Positions 1 to 6,927 of a DNA stretch of 31,236 nt are shown in pieces (position 1 is the stretch's first letter; every line of letters starts with the position of its first letter). Location: IMG/VR virus record IMGVR_UViG_3300046170_000022, positions 1 to 31,236 of that record; one strand, given 5' to 3'. The position numbers were made by a program, and so were the translations under genes. This stretch comes from a virus. Under the pieces are notes generated by a model, which saw only the letters and a program-made list of their open reading frames with translations, had not been told where the DNA came from and did not search any database.

Positions 1-188
1 CAATGCTTTTTGTTCTTCTTCATGTTTGAGATTGTAATAGGCTATCCACATAGAAAATTCTTCTACTGGCATTTGCATTATTTCGCTAATAGTTTTATGT
101 AGCTTTTCTGCTAAGAAAAAATGAAATCTGAAATTTGAATCAGAATTTAGTTTTTTTTTAAGTCTTTAGTATTCGTATCTGAGGAAAG
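1..188. repeat. Terminal direct repeat, left copy (circular-assembly overlap)
   Basis: These 188 bases are identical to 31049-31236. A reading frame (the T part of the tail chaperone) runs straight through the repeat and across the join, so the repeat looks like the overlap of a circular or circularly permuted assembly rather than a virion terminus. The unique genome is then about 31,048 bp. A true terminal repeat inside a tail gene would be unusual, but read-end mapping would be needed to exclude it. Confidence 0.9.
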
Positions 189-491
189 GATTTGACTAGC
201 AACTCTGCTAATAACATCTGGGTCAACAAACTTCTTCATTCTAATCTTACTTTCTAAATCAAACATTAACTCACCATCTTTTGTTTGTGCCTTTTTTACA
301 ATGACATCAATTAAGACAGTTAAGTCGTTATCACTAGAGCCTTTAAAGATTTCTGATTTTTCTAAAAGTGTAAATGGTTTAACATAAATGGCATCTTCGC
401 CTGTTAATCCCCATTCTTCTACTTCAATAATTTTAATCTCTTGGTGCTTAAAATGATTGATAGCACCTTCAAGATAATCTTTCTTGGGCAT
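147..491 (-). CDS. Tail assembly chaperone, gpG-like (frame 0 product)
   Basis: This 114-residue protein lies between the major tail protein gene and, across the circular join, the tape measure gene. That is the position of the lambda G gene, whose product coats the tape measure protein before tail tube assembly. The ORF ends immediately after an A-AAA-AAC heptamer (Leu-Lys-Lys-Asn-stop). The -1 frame stays open from this point for 60 more residues, with no start codon of its own near the shift site. I infer that the short protein is the main product and that a minority of ribosomes shift to make a longer G-T fusion. The call rests on position and the frameshift, because gpG-like sequences are poorly conserved. 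Confidence 0.8.
   Translation of the reverse strand: MPKKDYLEGAINHFKHQEIKIIEVEEWGLTGEDAIYVKPFTLLEKSEIFKGSSDNDLTVLIDVIVKKAQTKDGELMFDLESKIRMKKFVDPDVISRVASQILSSDTNTKDLKKN
150..156 (-). promoter_or_regulatory. Candidate -1 programmed frameshift site (A AAA AAC)
   Basis: Read on the minus strand, nine A residues followed by C contain the canonical slippery heptamer A AAA AAC in the correct phase, directly before the frame-0 stop TAA. Slipping back one base joins the frame to the T-like ORF. The same heptamer is present in the right-end copy at 31198-31204. Programmed -1 frameshifting in tail chaperone genes is well established in lambda-like phages. A homopolymer miscall could imitate the arrangement, but the canonical phase and location favour real recoding. 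Confidence 0.8.
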
Positions 492-496
492 ATAGA

Positions 497-886
497 TTAG
501 ACTGTTGTATGTGTGACGCCACCAGTAAATTGAACATTAAATGTTCTACTGATTACACCATCCATTGTCACTGCTACTGATGCACCTGTCACTAAAGCAG
601 TGCCAGTATAATAAGCATCACCGCTATCTGCACCTTCAGGATAAAGATTTAATGTGACAGAAGCACCGACATCAAGGCTTTCTTGACCTGATGAATCTGT
701 TTCATCCCAATGGCATTCAATAGTACCAGTGGCATCTTTTCTTAGTGCAATATAGGTTTTTGCAGTATCAGTTAATGATGTATCTTCAACAGTATCGTTA
801 GTTTCGTCAATGTTAAAACCTATTACTTCAGCTACAGTTGCTGATGCAATTTTGACTACTCCTGCGGTTCCGACGTGTGTTGCCAT
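497..886 (-). CDS. Major tail protein (tail tube)
   Basis: This 129-residue protein is Thr, Val, Ala and Gly rich with alternating beta-strand patterns and no membrane segment. It lies between the tail-terminator gene and the tail chaperones, which is the standard siphovirus position of the tube subunit. No sheath gene accompanies it, which argues against a contractile tail. The size is typical of compact tube proteins of small phages. The ATG at 886 has a GGAG ribosome binding site just upstream. The assignment rests on position and composition; I do not recognise a specific sequence family. Confidence 0.75.
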   Translation of the reverse strand: MATHVGTAGVVKIASATVAEVIGFNIDETNDTVEDTSLTDTAKTYIALRKDATGTIECHWDETDSSGQESLDVGASVTLNLYPEGADSGDAYYTGTALVTGASVAVTMDGVISRTFNVQFTGGVTHTTV

Positions 887-1044
887 TCGTTTACTCCTTC
901 GTTATTTGTTTCTACCTTTTTTTTAGATTTGGTAGGTTTTTTTTCTGCTTCTAGTTTATAACCATTAGCAAGAAACTTGTCTATATTATTATCCCATACT
1001 TCTATGGAATTACCATCTTTGTATAGCTTTACTCTTTTAGCCAT
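856..1044 (-). CDS. Small hypothetical protein between tail terminator and tail tube genes
   Basis: This 62-residue, lysine-rich protein begins with a short beta-like segment (MAKRVKLYKDG) and contains a FLANGYK motif, followed by a charged tail. Its start overlaps the stop of the tail-terminator gene at 1044. Its end overlaps the major tail protein start by 31 bases, which is long for this genome. Removing one G from the GG near 889-892 would give a stop just before the tail protein ATG, so a single-base error may have lengthened it. The function is unknown. It resembles in style the small protein at 2436-2597, which also precedes a structural gene. Confidence 0.6.
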   Translation of the reverse strand: MAKRVKLYKDGNSIEVWDNNIDKFLANGYKLEAEKKPTKSKKKVETNNEGVNEWQHTSEPQE

Positions 1045-1487
1045 TATGCTGTACCTCGTACAAATTCATAAAATACTCTTACCACAATTCTTATTCCACC
1101 CAAAGGATATAATGTGCCTTCATCTGAACTAACTTCTACTATTTGGCTATTAAGAGAATTACCACCTCTAGTCCTATCTACATCAAGTGTTTCCTCTATA
1201 ACCTCAATTAATTGATTGCGTTTTGTATCTAAATTAGTTTCTGTGCCTTTGACATAACCCACTAAAACATAATCTATTGTACCACTTCTTTTTCCTGCCG
1301 CAGTATCACCAAGAGTATAATCCTCTCGTACCTCGTCACCTGTAGAAATATAAATAGCAGGAAATTGAGGGTCAGCTAATTGTTCAGGTTCAAAAGGTTC
1401 TCTAGTAATTTTTTTTAATTCAATAGGTGAACTTACTGCATCTAATACAGTAATAATATTTGCCGCTATATCTTCTCTAATACTCAT
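1044..1487 (-). CDS. Tail terminator / tail completion protein (gpU-like position)
   Basis: This 147-residue protein is likely to cap the tail tube and join it to the head. It has the layout of minor tail U-type proteins: an N-terminal helix (IREDIAANIITVLD), an alternating alpha/beta core, and a conserved-looking C-terminal half with DRTRGG and YPLGGIRIVVRVFYEF segments. It sits after the neck protein at 1484-1948 and before the tail tube gene, as expected. It overlaps the upstream gene by four bases. The family match is from general recognition of this fold and gene order, not a search. Confidence 0.65.
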   Translation of the reverse strand: MSIREDIAANIITVLDAVSSPIELKKITREPFEPEQLADPQFPAIYISTGDEVREDYTLGDTAAGKRSGTIDYVLVGYVKGTETNLDTKRNQLIEVIEETLDVDRTRGGNSLNSQIVEVSSDEGTLYPLGGIRIVVRVFYEFVRGTA

Positions 1488-1948
1488 AATCTCAGTTCTC
1501 TTTCTAACACATTAAAGAATATCTTTTCAATATTTGTTTCTTCTTTTTTACTTATTCTAAAAAAGGGTCGGATAACTTTGCTTTTACCAACACCTGCAAC
1601 ATCATGAAAAAATGCTTTTTTATTAGCTGATGCTTGTCTAAAAAATAATTGACCTTTACTAGGGGTGACTTTGCTTGTTAATGAACTAAACATTTGTCCA
1701 GTATCAGTCAAATCAACAACACCAGATTCTTTAACTAATCTTCTTTTATATTTAGATGAATAAGGTTTAAATGCCCTCCCTCTAAAGTCTACGCCTTTGC
1801 TTTGGGTACGTTCTTTAATAGAAGAAATCTCAAAAGCTGTTGCATTAGCTAAGGCTCTTTTAATTGCTCTTTGTACTTGTTTAGAAACTTTTTTTACTGA
1901 TTTACTTACTTGAACAGAATTGTCCTTAATGCGAACATTCGCAACCAT
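1484..1948 (-). CDS. Neck / virion morphogenesis protein (HK97 gp10 or Mu gpG-like)
   Basis: This 154-residue, strongly basic protein has a helical N-terminal part (SKSVKKVSKQVQRAIKRAL), then an FRGRAFKPYSSKYK motif, a VDLTDTGQMFSSL motif and a C-terminal PFFRISKKE segment. These are characteristic of phage virion-morphogenesis or HK97 gp10-like head-closure proteins, which bridge connector and tail. Its start overlaps the stop of the connector gene at 1948, and it is followed by the tail terminator. The role is inferred from these motifs and from gene order. Confidence 0.7.
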   Translation of the reverse strand: MVANVRIKDNSVQVSKSVKKVSKQVQRAIKRALANATAFEISSIKERTQSKGVDFRGRAFKPYSSKYKRRLVKESGVVDLTDTGQMFSSLTSKVTPSKGQLFFRQASANKKAFFHDVAGVGKSKVIRPFFRISKKEETNIEKIFFNVLERELRL

Positions 1949-2436
1949 TAACGAACTAATCTTAATGTATGTATGGGTTCTTTTTCACTAGCGGTGACTG
2001 TATCATCACCATCTTCATTATATTCTACGCCATCACGCAATACGGCTTGGAACTCCTCTGAATATTTTGTTCTGTAGTGTGCCATTTGTACTTGAAATGC
2101 ATCTTGTCCATCACCACCCTGTGGGTCTTTCCATTTAGTCAAGATAGGATAAATATATTCTGCTAAAGCTTTATAAACTACACTTCTAGTCCATTGTGCA
2201 TTTGTTAATTTAGAACTATCTAATTCTAGTGTAGTGACTTTAGTAATATCTTTGTATCTAACTGTATGGCGGTATCTTTCCCACCATTCTTCTCTAATCT
2301 GTCTAATAACATCATTCTCAGCTTGTTGTAAGGGTGCATCAAAATCATTATTGCTATCTAGTAATCCATAGTCCTCTATATCTGGAACATAATTTTTAAT
2401 ATCTGTTATCGCTACTGAAAATTCTGTGGTTGCCAT
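1948..2436 (-). CDS. Head-tail connector (adaptor) protein
   Basis: This 162-residue, acidic, mainly helical protein lies between the major capsid block and the neck protein, the usual place for the gp6-like adaptor that docks beneath the portal ring. Visible features are an EEWWERYR motif and a KDPQGGDGQDAF stretch. Aromatic-rich helices of this kind are typical of connector proteins. The ATG at 2436 overlaps the stop of the small gene upstream as TAATG, suggesting coupled translation. The call is positional. Confidence 0.6.
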   Translation of the reverse strand: MATTEFSVAITDIKNYVPDIEDYGLLDSNNDFDAPLQQAENDVIRQIREEWWERYRHTVRYKDITKVTTLELDSSKLTNAQWTRSVVYKALAEYIYPILTKWKDPQGGDGQDAFQVQMAHYRTKYSEEFQAVLRDGVEYNEDGDDTVTASEKEPIHTLRLVR

Positions 2437-2597
2437 TAATCTTCTTTCTTCTTCCTAGTTCTTTTTGGTTTTTCTTCAGCAGGTTTATTATCTACTAAAT
2501 CAAATCCTCTTAATTTCCAATGGATTAAATTTTTTTCCCAATCAAATTTGGTTCTTGTAATTATTTTATCGCCTTTTTTTAATTTAACTGTTTGCAT
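2436..2597 (-). CDS. Small basic hypothetical protein downstream of major capsid gene
   Basis: This 53-residue ORF starts at ATG 2597 with a GGAG ribosome binding site and ends in TAATG, shared with the connector start. It begins MQTVKLKKGD, has a central NLIHWKLRGFDLV segment, and ends in a lysine/arginine-rich tail (KRTRKKKED). The compact start, good ribosome binding site and stop/start overlap support a real gene. Small proteins at this position in related marine phages are often uncharacterised, and I can assign no function. Confidence 0.7.
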   Translation of the reverse strand: MQTVKLKKGDKIITRTKFDWEKNLIHWKLRGFDLVDNKPAEEKPKRTRKKKED

Positions 2598-2615
2598 TAT
2601 AAACTCCTAATAGCA

Positions 2616-2634
2616 GGTGGGGATAAACCCCACC
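2616..2634 (-). promoter_or_regulatory. GC-rich hairpin after the major capsid gene
   Basis: An inverted repeat, GGTGGGG / CCCCACC with a 5-base loop, sits between the capsid stop (2647) and the next start (2597). It has no uridine run, so it is not a classical intrinsic terminator. A stable 3' hairpin after the capsid gene could protect the capsid mRNA or act as a processing or attenuation point. It is conspicuous because the surrounding sequence is AT-rich. Confidence 0.65.
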
Positions 2635-2646
2635 CACAAACATATA

Positions 2647-3492
2647 CTACTGGATTGATGAATCAAAGTGCATTTCTACACCATATGAATCATGTAATTC
2701 GCCTACACCATAAACAGCAGTAGCAACAATCTCGTCTGCTCTTAGAGAAGCATCTCTTTGAGTTTCAATCTTGATGTCCTGCATCATAGCTAAGGCTAAT
2801 GCATCCTTATGGAATACTGCACCTTTGTAATCACCTGCATTACCTGTATTAGCCATATTTGAAGTTTCAAATACTGTAATACCTGCAATCTGACCTACAT
2901 AACCTGAGCGTAGTGCTTCGTTCTGTAAATCACCTGCATTTGGATTTGCAAATGTGTTTGTTAAGTTTGCTTTTAAGTCATAAGCAATCTTTGGATGTAA
3001 TACTGCATAACACTCATTTGTTGGCAGTCCTGCCGCTCTTAGAGTTGATGCCGCATTGAAGATAGAAGAAGCCGCAATCGCTCCAGTTCCGTCACCTAAA
3101 GTGACTGAGAAACCATCAAATAATGCGATTAAATCTTCGTCCATTTTCTTTGCAATACCTTCACCAAATAATCTACCGATATCAGCCGCTACGTTTCTTG
3201 GTGCGGAGTTTCTCGCTAAATCAGTTAGTGTTGTCATTACGCCAACCTCAGATGCAGTGATTGTCACTGAACTTGGGTTTACTGCTGTGTTTGATAAATC
3301 AGTTGCTTCTGCTACACCTGCCGCCGCAATAGCTGAATAAATCGGTACTTCTACGGATTTACCACCACCTGCGATTGTGTAGTTCTTAACTAAGTTCTTC
3401 ATTATAGATTGCTCTTGAATTACGAACTCAGCTTCAGCAACGATTTCTGTATATAGTTCACTTAAAGTTGAACTTGTGCTTTCGTTTGCCAT
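2647..3492 (-). CDS. Major capsid protein
   Basis: This 281-residue protein directly follows the scaffold gene and precedes the connector block. The sequence is typical of small marine-phage coat proteins with the HK97 fold: an N-terminal helical arm (LSELYTEIVAEAEFVIQEQ), a segment resembling an E-loop, then a VPIYSAIAAAGVAEATDL stretch and a C-terminal half with HPKIAYDLKANL and KDALALAMMQDIKIETQRD. The protein lacks cysteine-rich or membrane segments. Codon use is richer in GC than its neighbours, as expected for a highly expressed gene. I see no separate capsid protease, so maturation may rely on scaffold release without cleavage. Confidence 0.85.
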   Translation of the reverse strand: MANESTSSTLSELYTEIVAEAEFVIQEQSIMKNLVKNYTIAGGGKSVEVPIYSAIAAAGVAEATDLSNTAVNPSSVTITASEVGVMTTLTDLARNSAPRNVAADIGRLFGEGIAKKMDEDLIALFDGFSVTLGDGTGAIAASSIFNAASTLRAAGLPTNECYAVLHPKIAYDLKANLTNTFANPNAGDLQNEALRSGYVGQIAGITVFETSNMANTGNAGDYKGAVFHKDALALAMMQDIKIETQRDASLRADEIVATAVYGVGELHDSYGVEMHFDSSIQ

Positions 3493-3509
3493 TGTTATTT
3501 ACCTTTCGT

Positions 3510-4220
3510 TTATTTTTTTAAGTTAATATGAGTGACACTGTCTCTAGATTTACGATACTCTGCGTATGCTTTTCTATCAGCAGGATTACTCATGTCTAAG
3601 TCCGAAATATTTAAAGTCTTATTCGTATTTGACTGACCCACATTAGCTACACTTCCGCTCCCAGAAGGAGTTGCGCTTTGAAAGTGTGCGTTATGCGTTA
3701 AAAACTCTTGTACAGCCTCATCAACTGTCAATAAGTCACCATCCTTGTTATATCTTGGAGTTCCAGAATTATCAACAACTTCTACTTTGCCATCTTTATT
3801 AAGATGAACACTATTCTTTAGTAGAGATTTGATTTGTTCTGGATTGATGGCTTTATGCTTTGAAGCGGCATTGATTAATTGCTTATCAACTCTTTCATCT
3901 CTGAGTTCTGCTTCTAACTTATTTAGTTTATCATTATATTCTTGAGTTTTCTTTTTGATAACTTCATCAAACTTACCTCGCTCAAGTTGTTTTTCTTCTT
4001 CAGCTTTTCTTCTTTCATCAATAGCTGATTTTACATCATCTAATGAACCTACTCCTAGTTCATTAAGGATTTTCTGTTCTTGACGATAAAGTCTGTCTTT
4101 GACTACTTTGTCAATATCAACTTGTTTTGGTTGAGGTTGTTCTACTGGTTGTTCTTGTTTTACTTCTACATTTTCTGTTGTTGTTGCTTCCACCTGTTCC
4201 GTTTTATTCTCGTCAGACAT
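3510..4220 (-). CDS. Capsid scaffolding protein
   Basis: This 236-residue, highly charged protein has an acidic, Glu/Gln/Thr-rich N-terminal tail (residues 1-35) and a long predicted coiled coil (roughly 45-115). A Ser/Gly-rich linker and a short conserved-looking C-terminal region (SNPADRKAYAEYRKSRD) follow. This layout and the location immediately upstream of the capsid gene are diagnostic of phage scaffolding proteins, which nucleate procapsid assembly and leave before DNA entry. A GGAG ribosome binding site precedes the ATG at 4220. Confidence 0.85.
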   Translation of the reverse strand: MSDENKTEQVEATTTENVEVKQEQPVEQPQPKQVDIDKVVKDRLYRQEQKILNELGVGSLDDVKSAIDERRKAEEEKQLERGKFDEVIKKKTQEYNDKLNKLEAELRDERVDKQLINAASKHKAINPEQIKSLLKNSVHLNKDGKVEVVDNSGTPRYNKDGDLLTVDEAVQEFLTHNAHFQSATPSGSGSVANVGQSNTNKTLNISDLDMSNPADRKAYAEYRKSRDSVTHINLKK

Positions 4221-4270
4221 AATTATAACTCCTTTATTAGTTATTTATTTAAGAGATATATAAAAAAATA

Positions 4271-5255
4271 CTATTCTTCAATCAAATTTTCCCATTCAGG
4301 GTCGTATGGGATAAAGGAATGACGACATCTATAGCCCACCTCTATTGATAAATGGGTCTGTTCCTGACTTTCCTGCCCATCTAGTAGAACCCCAAGTATC
4401 TATCGCTTCTTGCTCAGTAAAGACTTTATTGAGGTTGGCTCTACAAAAGGGTCTAGTAGTAATAATATTTGTGCCTGTGTATTTGTAAGATGTAATCCCT
4501 GCTTCATTAGCTTTGTACTTAGTAAACTGTCCGTCAAACTGCATTAAACTATCATGTGCCATTTGACTTGCGTATCTACGCATATTGTTTCCATAAACAT
4601 CAGAAGCATATTTAGATTGCAGTGTTTCTTTAGCAGTAGTGACTTGTGCTTTGATACTTGGGTTGTTGGAGTATCTATTCTTATCTATAAAATCTACTAG
4701 GTTGTTTATTTCTGTTTCATCACTTCTCTGGTAAACGCCATTTATCTTTGCTCTAATATTTTTAACCATTTGATTAAAGTCTTTGCCTACAATAGCTGAC
4801 TGATAAACCTCATTGGCTAATGTGTCTAGGTAGGTGTTTGCAATATCCTCAAACCCACTAAAAGATAAAAACTTTAGTTGGTTAATGACTTCAAGATTAG
4901 GTTTCGTTAATGACTTAAATCTTACAGGGATAGGTAGTGGTTTAATAAACTTTTGATATTCTTTTATAACTTCATCATATTCACTACGGATAATATTATC
5001 TACTTCCGATAAATAGTTTTCTTCAATTAATCTTTTAAGGTTGGGTCTTAGTTGAATGGCTAGTTGGGTGGTTAGCTTTTCACCACCTGCGGTTGACTTA
5101 GTTAAGTCAGCAATAATATCATCTTCAAGTTTTTTAAGTACGCCAATAACTCTTTCTTCGTGACTATCAATTAATTGTTTAGGATTTCCTGCTTTGCCAT
5201 TCATCTGTTTATATATCGGAAATCTAGCAGGTGCAAGAAGTGTGCCTAAGCACAC
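4271..5255 (-). CDS. MuF-like head morphogenesis protein (reading frame broken near the 3' end)
   Basis: The first 308 residues read in one frame to a stop at 4329-4331. The MuF-type signature TTRPFC (then RANLNKVFTEQEAIDTWG) is followed by FINRGG-L-stop. One base later the frame continues YRCRHSFIPYDPEWENLIEE to a stop at 4271, the normal MuF ending with the RGGyrCRH motif. Removing one G from the GGG at 4335-4337 restores a single ORF of about 327 residues. MuF proteins are minor head proteins near the portal, involved in ejection or assembly. The start could be GTG at 5255, which overlaps the upstream gene by 10 bases, or ATG at 5201. A homopolymer error is the simplest explanation for the break. 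Confidence 0.8.
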
Positions 5256-5902
5256 TCCCCTGCTAATTCTACAAAGTTATTCCAACTTGGTGATTTTACG
5301 GAATTTCCAGATTTTTTCATATTATGAAATCTAGTTGGAAATTTTAAGAAAAATGTTCCTCTACTACTAAAGTGTGTTTCTACTGTTGTAGAAATTTCTG
5401 CTTCTGCGTTAGAAGAAGTTTTTACTTTAATAACAGTTTCTGGATAGCTTCTACCACCAAGATAAACATTCTTTAATTCAAATGTTTTAATTTCAGAAGC
5501 ATCATTAACATCTTTTACCTTTTCAGATACTCTTGTTAAATAAAAATCAAAAACCTCGTTAGCATAAGTATCTGCTTTTGCGGTAATAATTTCAATTAAA
5601 CTTTCATCACTCTTAACAATAAATCTCTTATACCAAGTTGGTTTAAAATCTCTTTTTTCTTTAATAGTTCCGTCTTCAAAACAATCTTTAACTAAAAAAT
5701 AATTGTTAAAATAAGAAGGTAATGTTTTTTTAGCAATACCTATCCACTTATAAACAATAGAATTACCATCATGGGTAGCGTTTTCTTTGATAAATCTTTT
5801 AACATTATCAAATTCGCTTTTAATCCATTTTTCTTTAAATTGATTTTTTAAAGTTAAAACTTCCTCATTAAAGTTTTTAAGATAATTTGGGATATTAGCC
5901 AT
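5246..5902 (-). CDS. Hypothetical protein in the head-gene block
   Basis: This 218-residue protein starts at the ATG at 5902, which has an AGGAG ribosome binding site; an earlier in-frame ATG at 5929 lacks one. The sequence is rich in Lys, Phe and Asn with no signal peptide or membrane segment. Its C-terminal third is predicted to be beta-rich (VIKVKTSSNAEAEISTTVE, then FSSRGTFFLKFPTRFHNMKK). I do not recognise a family. It lies between a basic small-protein cluster and the MuF gene, so a virion or head-associated role is possible. A 48-base AT-rich gap precedes it. Confidence 0.65.
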   Translation of the reverse strand: MANIPNYLKNFNEEVLTLKNQFKEKWIKSEFDNVKRFIKENATHDGNSIVYKWIGIAKKTLPSYFNNYFLVKDCFEDGTIKEKRDFKPTWYKRFIVKSDESLIEIITAKADTYANEVFDFYLTRVSEKVKDVNDASEIKTFELKNVYLGGRSYPETVIKVKTSSNAEAEISTTVETHFSSRGTFFLKFPTRFHNMKKSGNSVKSPSWNNFVELAGECA

Positions 5903-5977
5903 TTTCTGTACTCCTGTTTTGTTAATCATTATAAATAATTTATATTTTTTTTATAATAATGCAACAGGAAAAATAAG

Positions 5978-6256
5978 CTATATTTTAAAACCTTTTTTCC
6001 AAGATTGAACTGCCCAATAAGCAGGTGATAGGTTCTTTTGACCTTTTACTTTGGCTAGTATGGGTCTAAATCTAGCCATGAAACTTCTTTGTCTAGCAGG
6101 AATATTTTTCTTTATAGATAGGTTAGGGTCGCCAAATCTAACAACTTTAACATTGCCAGTTGCTTTATTCTTTACATAAACACCAAACTTCTTTGATTTG
6201 CTTGGGGTTCTGAATGGCTTATTCAGCTTTACTTGACGACCTCTATAAGTAGCCAT
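5978..6256 (-). CDS. Small basic conserved phage protein (FGDPN motif)
   Basis: This 92-residue, very basic protein begins ATYRGRQVKLNKPFRTP and contains VVRFGDPNLSIKK and PARQRSFMARFRP motifs, then PAYWAVQSWKKG near the end. I recognise this pattern from small proteins encoded near head genes of marine phages and some large DNA viruses, where the function is not established. In those relatives the PARrrSFrARH region is often followed by cysteines, which are absent here. Its ATG overlaps the stop of the AT-hook peptide gene as TAATG. DNA or capsid binding is plausible from the charge only. Confidence 0.75.
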   Translation of the reverse strand: MATYRGRQVKLNKPFRTPSKSKKFGVYVKNKATGNVKVVRFGDPNLSIKKNIPARQRSFMARFRPILAKVKGQKNLSPAYWAVQSWKKGFKI

Positions 6257-6342
6257 TATTTCTTTTTCTTTTTCTTCTTCATAGTAGACTTCTTTGGCGG
6301 TCTACCTCTTTTACTTCCGTATGTTCCTTTTCCTTGTGGCAT
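6256..6342 (-). CDS. 28-residue AT-hook mini-protein
   Basis: This very short ORF (ATG at 6342, stop shared with the next gene as TAATG) encodes MPQGKGTYGSKRGRPPKK, then a short linker and seven consecutive lysines. The KRGRPPKK core is a textbook AT-hook, which binds the minor groove of AT-rich DNA. The AT-rich genome and the position within the head genes suggest a DNA-condensing or packaging-associated role, which is inference. The exact stop/start overlap and AT-hook motif make a chance ORF unlikely. Confidence 0.8.
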   Translation of the reverse strand: MPQGKGTYGSKRGRPPKKSTMKKKKKKK

Positions 6343-6502
6343 TGGCTTATCCTTTCTTCATAATGTTTAAAACATAATAGTTCTAACATACCATATCTAT
6401 AATTAAAACCTATACAGGCAAATTTACCACAAAAGCATTTCTTTTGTCCATGTTGTTGATGTGTCCAGTTATAGAAATCATTAACTGAAACAGTCTTGCC
6501 TT
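6279..6502 (-). CDS. Cysteine-rich reading frame, likely the 3' part of the DUF5824-type gene
   Basis: A protein-like stretch with no start codon of its own continues in the -1 frame after the stop of 6503-6742. It reads GKTVSVNDFYNWTHQQHG, then KKCFCGKFAC and MLELLCFKHYEER. The spaced cysteines and histidine look like a small zinc site. Adding one A to the A-run at 6513-6517 would fuse it directly to the upstream gene; removing one G near 6350 would end it at 6347, just before the AT-hook gene start. Both changes are consistent with indel errors seen elsewhere. Ribosomal frameshifting is possible but the heptamer is not canonical. Confidence 0.5.
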
Positions 6503-6742
6503 TTACTTCTTCTTTTTGCGTAAGTCTAAGTCGTGTTTCCGACTACCTCTTAGAAAGGAGTTTACTCTACCCATAGCCCAAGCAGCCATAGGAACTCTGC
6601 GACTACCTGCTGATAAAAATGCACCCTGTCCTCTGCGGTACACTTTAGCTAGTGTTCCATATGTATATCTTTTAGATGCCTTTGCTTTTCTTTGTAAGGT
6701 GGCTTTAACTGTAGCTGATAATGGTTTTCTTCTTACTGCCAT
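6503..6742 (-). CDS. Basic head-region protein, DUF5824-like
   Basis: This 79-residue, arginine/lysine-rich protein contains TYGTLAKVYRRGQGAFLSAG and WAMGRVNSFLRGSRKHDLD. This combination (VYrRGqGA followed by WA..RVNSF and a D-D-L ending) resembles DUF5824 proteins found in phages and large DNA viruses. Their function is unknown to me. The ORF ends in LRKKKK, but the -1 frame continues as a Cys-rich sequence, so the true protein may be longer. It is coupled to the basic protein upstream. Confidence 0.65.
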   Translation of the reverse strand: MAVRRKPLSATVKATLQRKAKASKRYTYGTLAKVYRRGQGAFLSAGSRRVPMAAWAMGRVNSFLRGSRKHDLDLRKKKK

Positions 6743-6927
6743 TATGCTTTAGTCCTTGAACGCAATAATGACATTGGGATGCGTTTCCCTGCTTTATATA
6801 ATGCTGATACTCTTTTGATTAGTGATGCACGTTTTTGTCTTTTAGCACCTTTAAGACCTGATAGATATTTCTTAGGTACTTTCGTTTTTTTATCTTTGGG
6901 AACTTTACGCTTCTTCAACTTCTTCAC
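6742..6927 (-). CDS. Small lysine-rich protein with KKYLSGL motif
   Basis: The coding part reads VKKLKKRKVPKDKKTKVPKK, then YLSGLKGAKRQKRASLIKRV and YKAGKRIPMSLLRSRTKA. The VPKKYLSGLkg..R..lIkR pattern resembles a small basic family that often accompanies DUF5824 proteins in phages; the function is unknown. I place the start at GTG 6927, because the longer frame to 6975 would overlap the portal 3' end out of frame. A TTG at 6918 is an alternative. The first codons still overlap the end of the repaired portal frame (stop at 6905). Confidence 0.6.
   Translation of the reverse strand: MKKLKKRKVPKDKKTKVPKKYLSGLKGAKRQKRASLIKRVSALYKAGKRIPMSLLRSRTKA

Noticed and set aside
147-160. Interpreting the G/T frame change as just another homopolymer indel
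   Set aside because: Unlike the other breaks it has a canonical slippery heptamer in phase, a stop right after it and the exact gene context of programmed shifts. An indel remains possible and is listed under that finding's refutation.
3056-3340. Plus-strand ORF inside the major capsid gene
   Set aside because: Complementary-strand shadow of a strongly supported capsid gene; no ribosome binding site and Ser/Ala/Pro-rich shadow composition.
5930-5977. AT-rich gap with TATAAT-like sequences upstream of 5246-5902
   Set aside because: Several -10-like hexamers but no acceptable -35 at 16-18 bp; too degenerate in AT-rich DNA to call a promoter.
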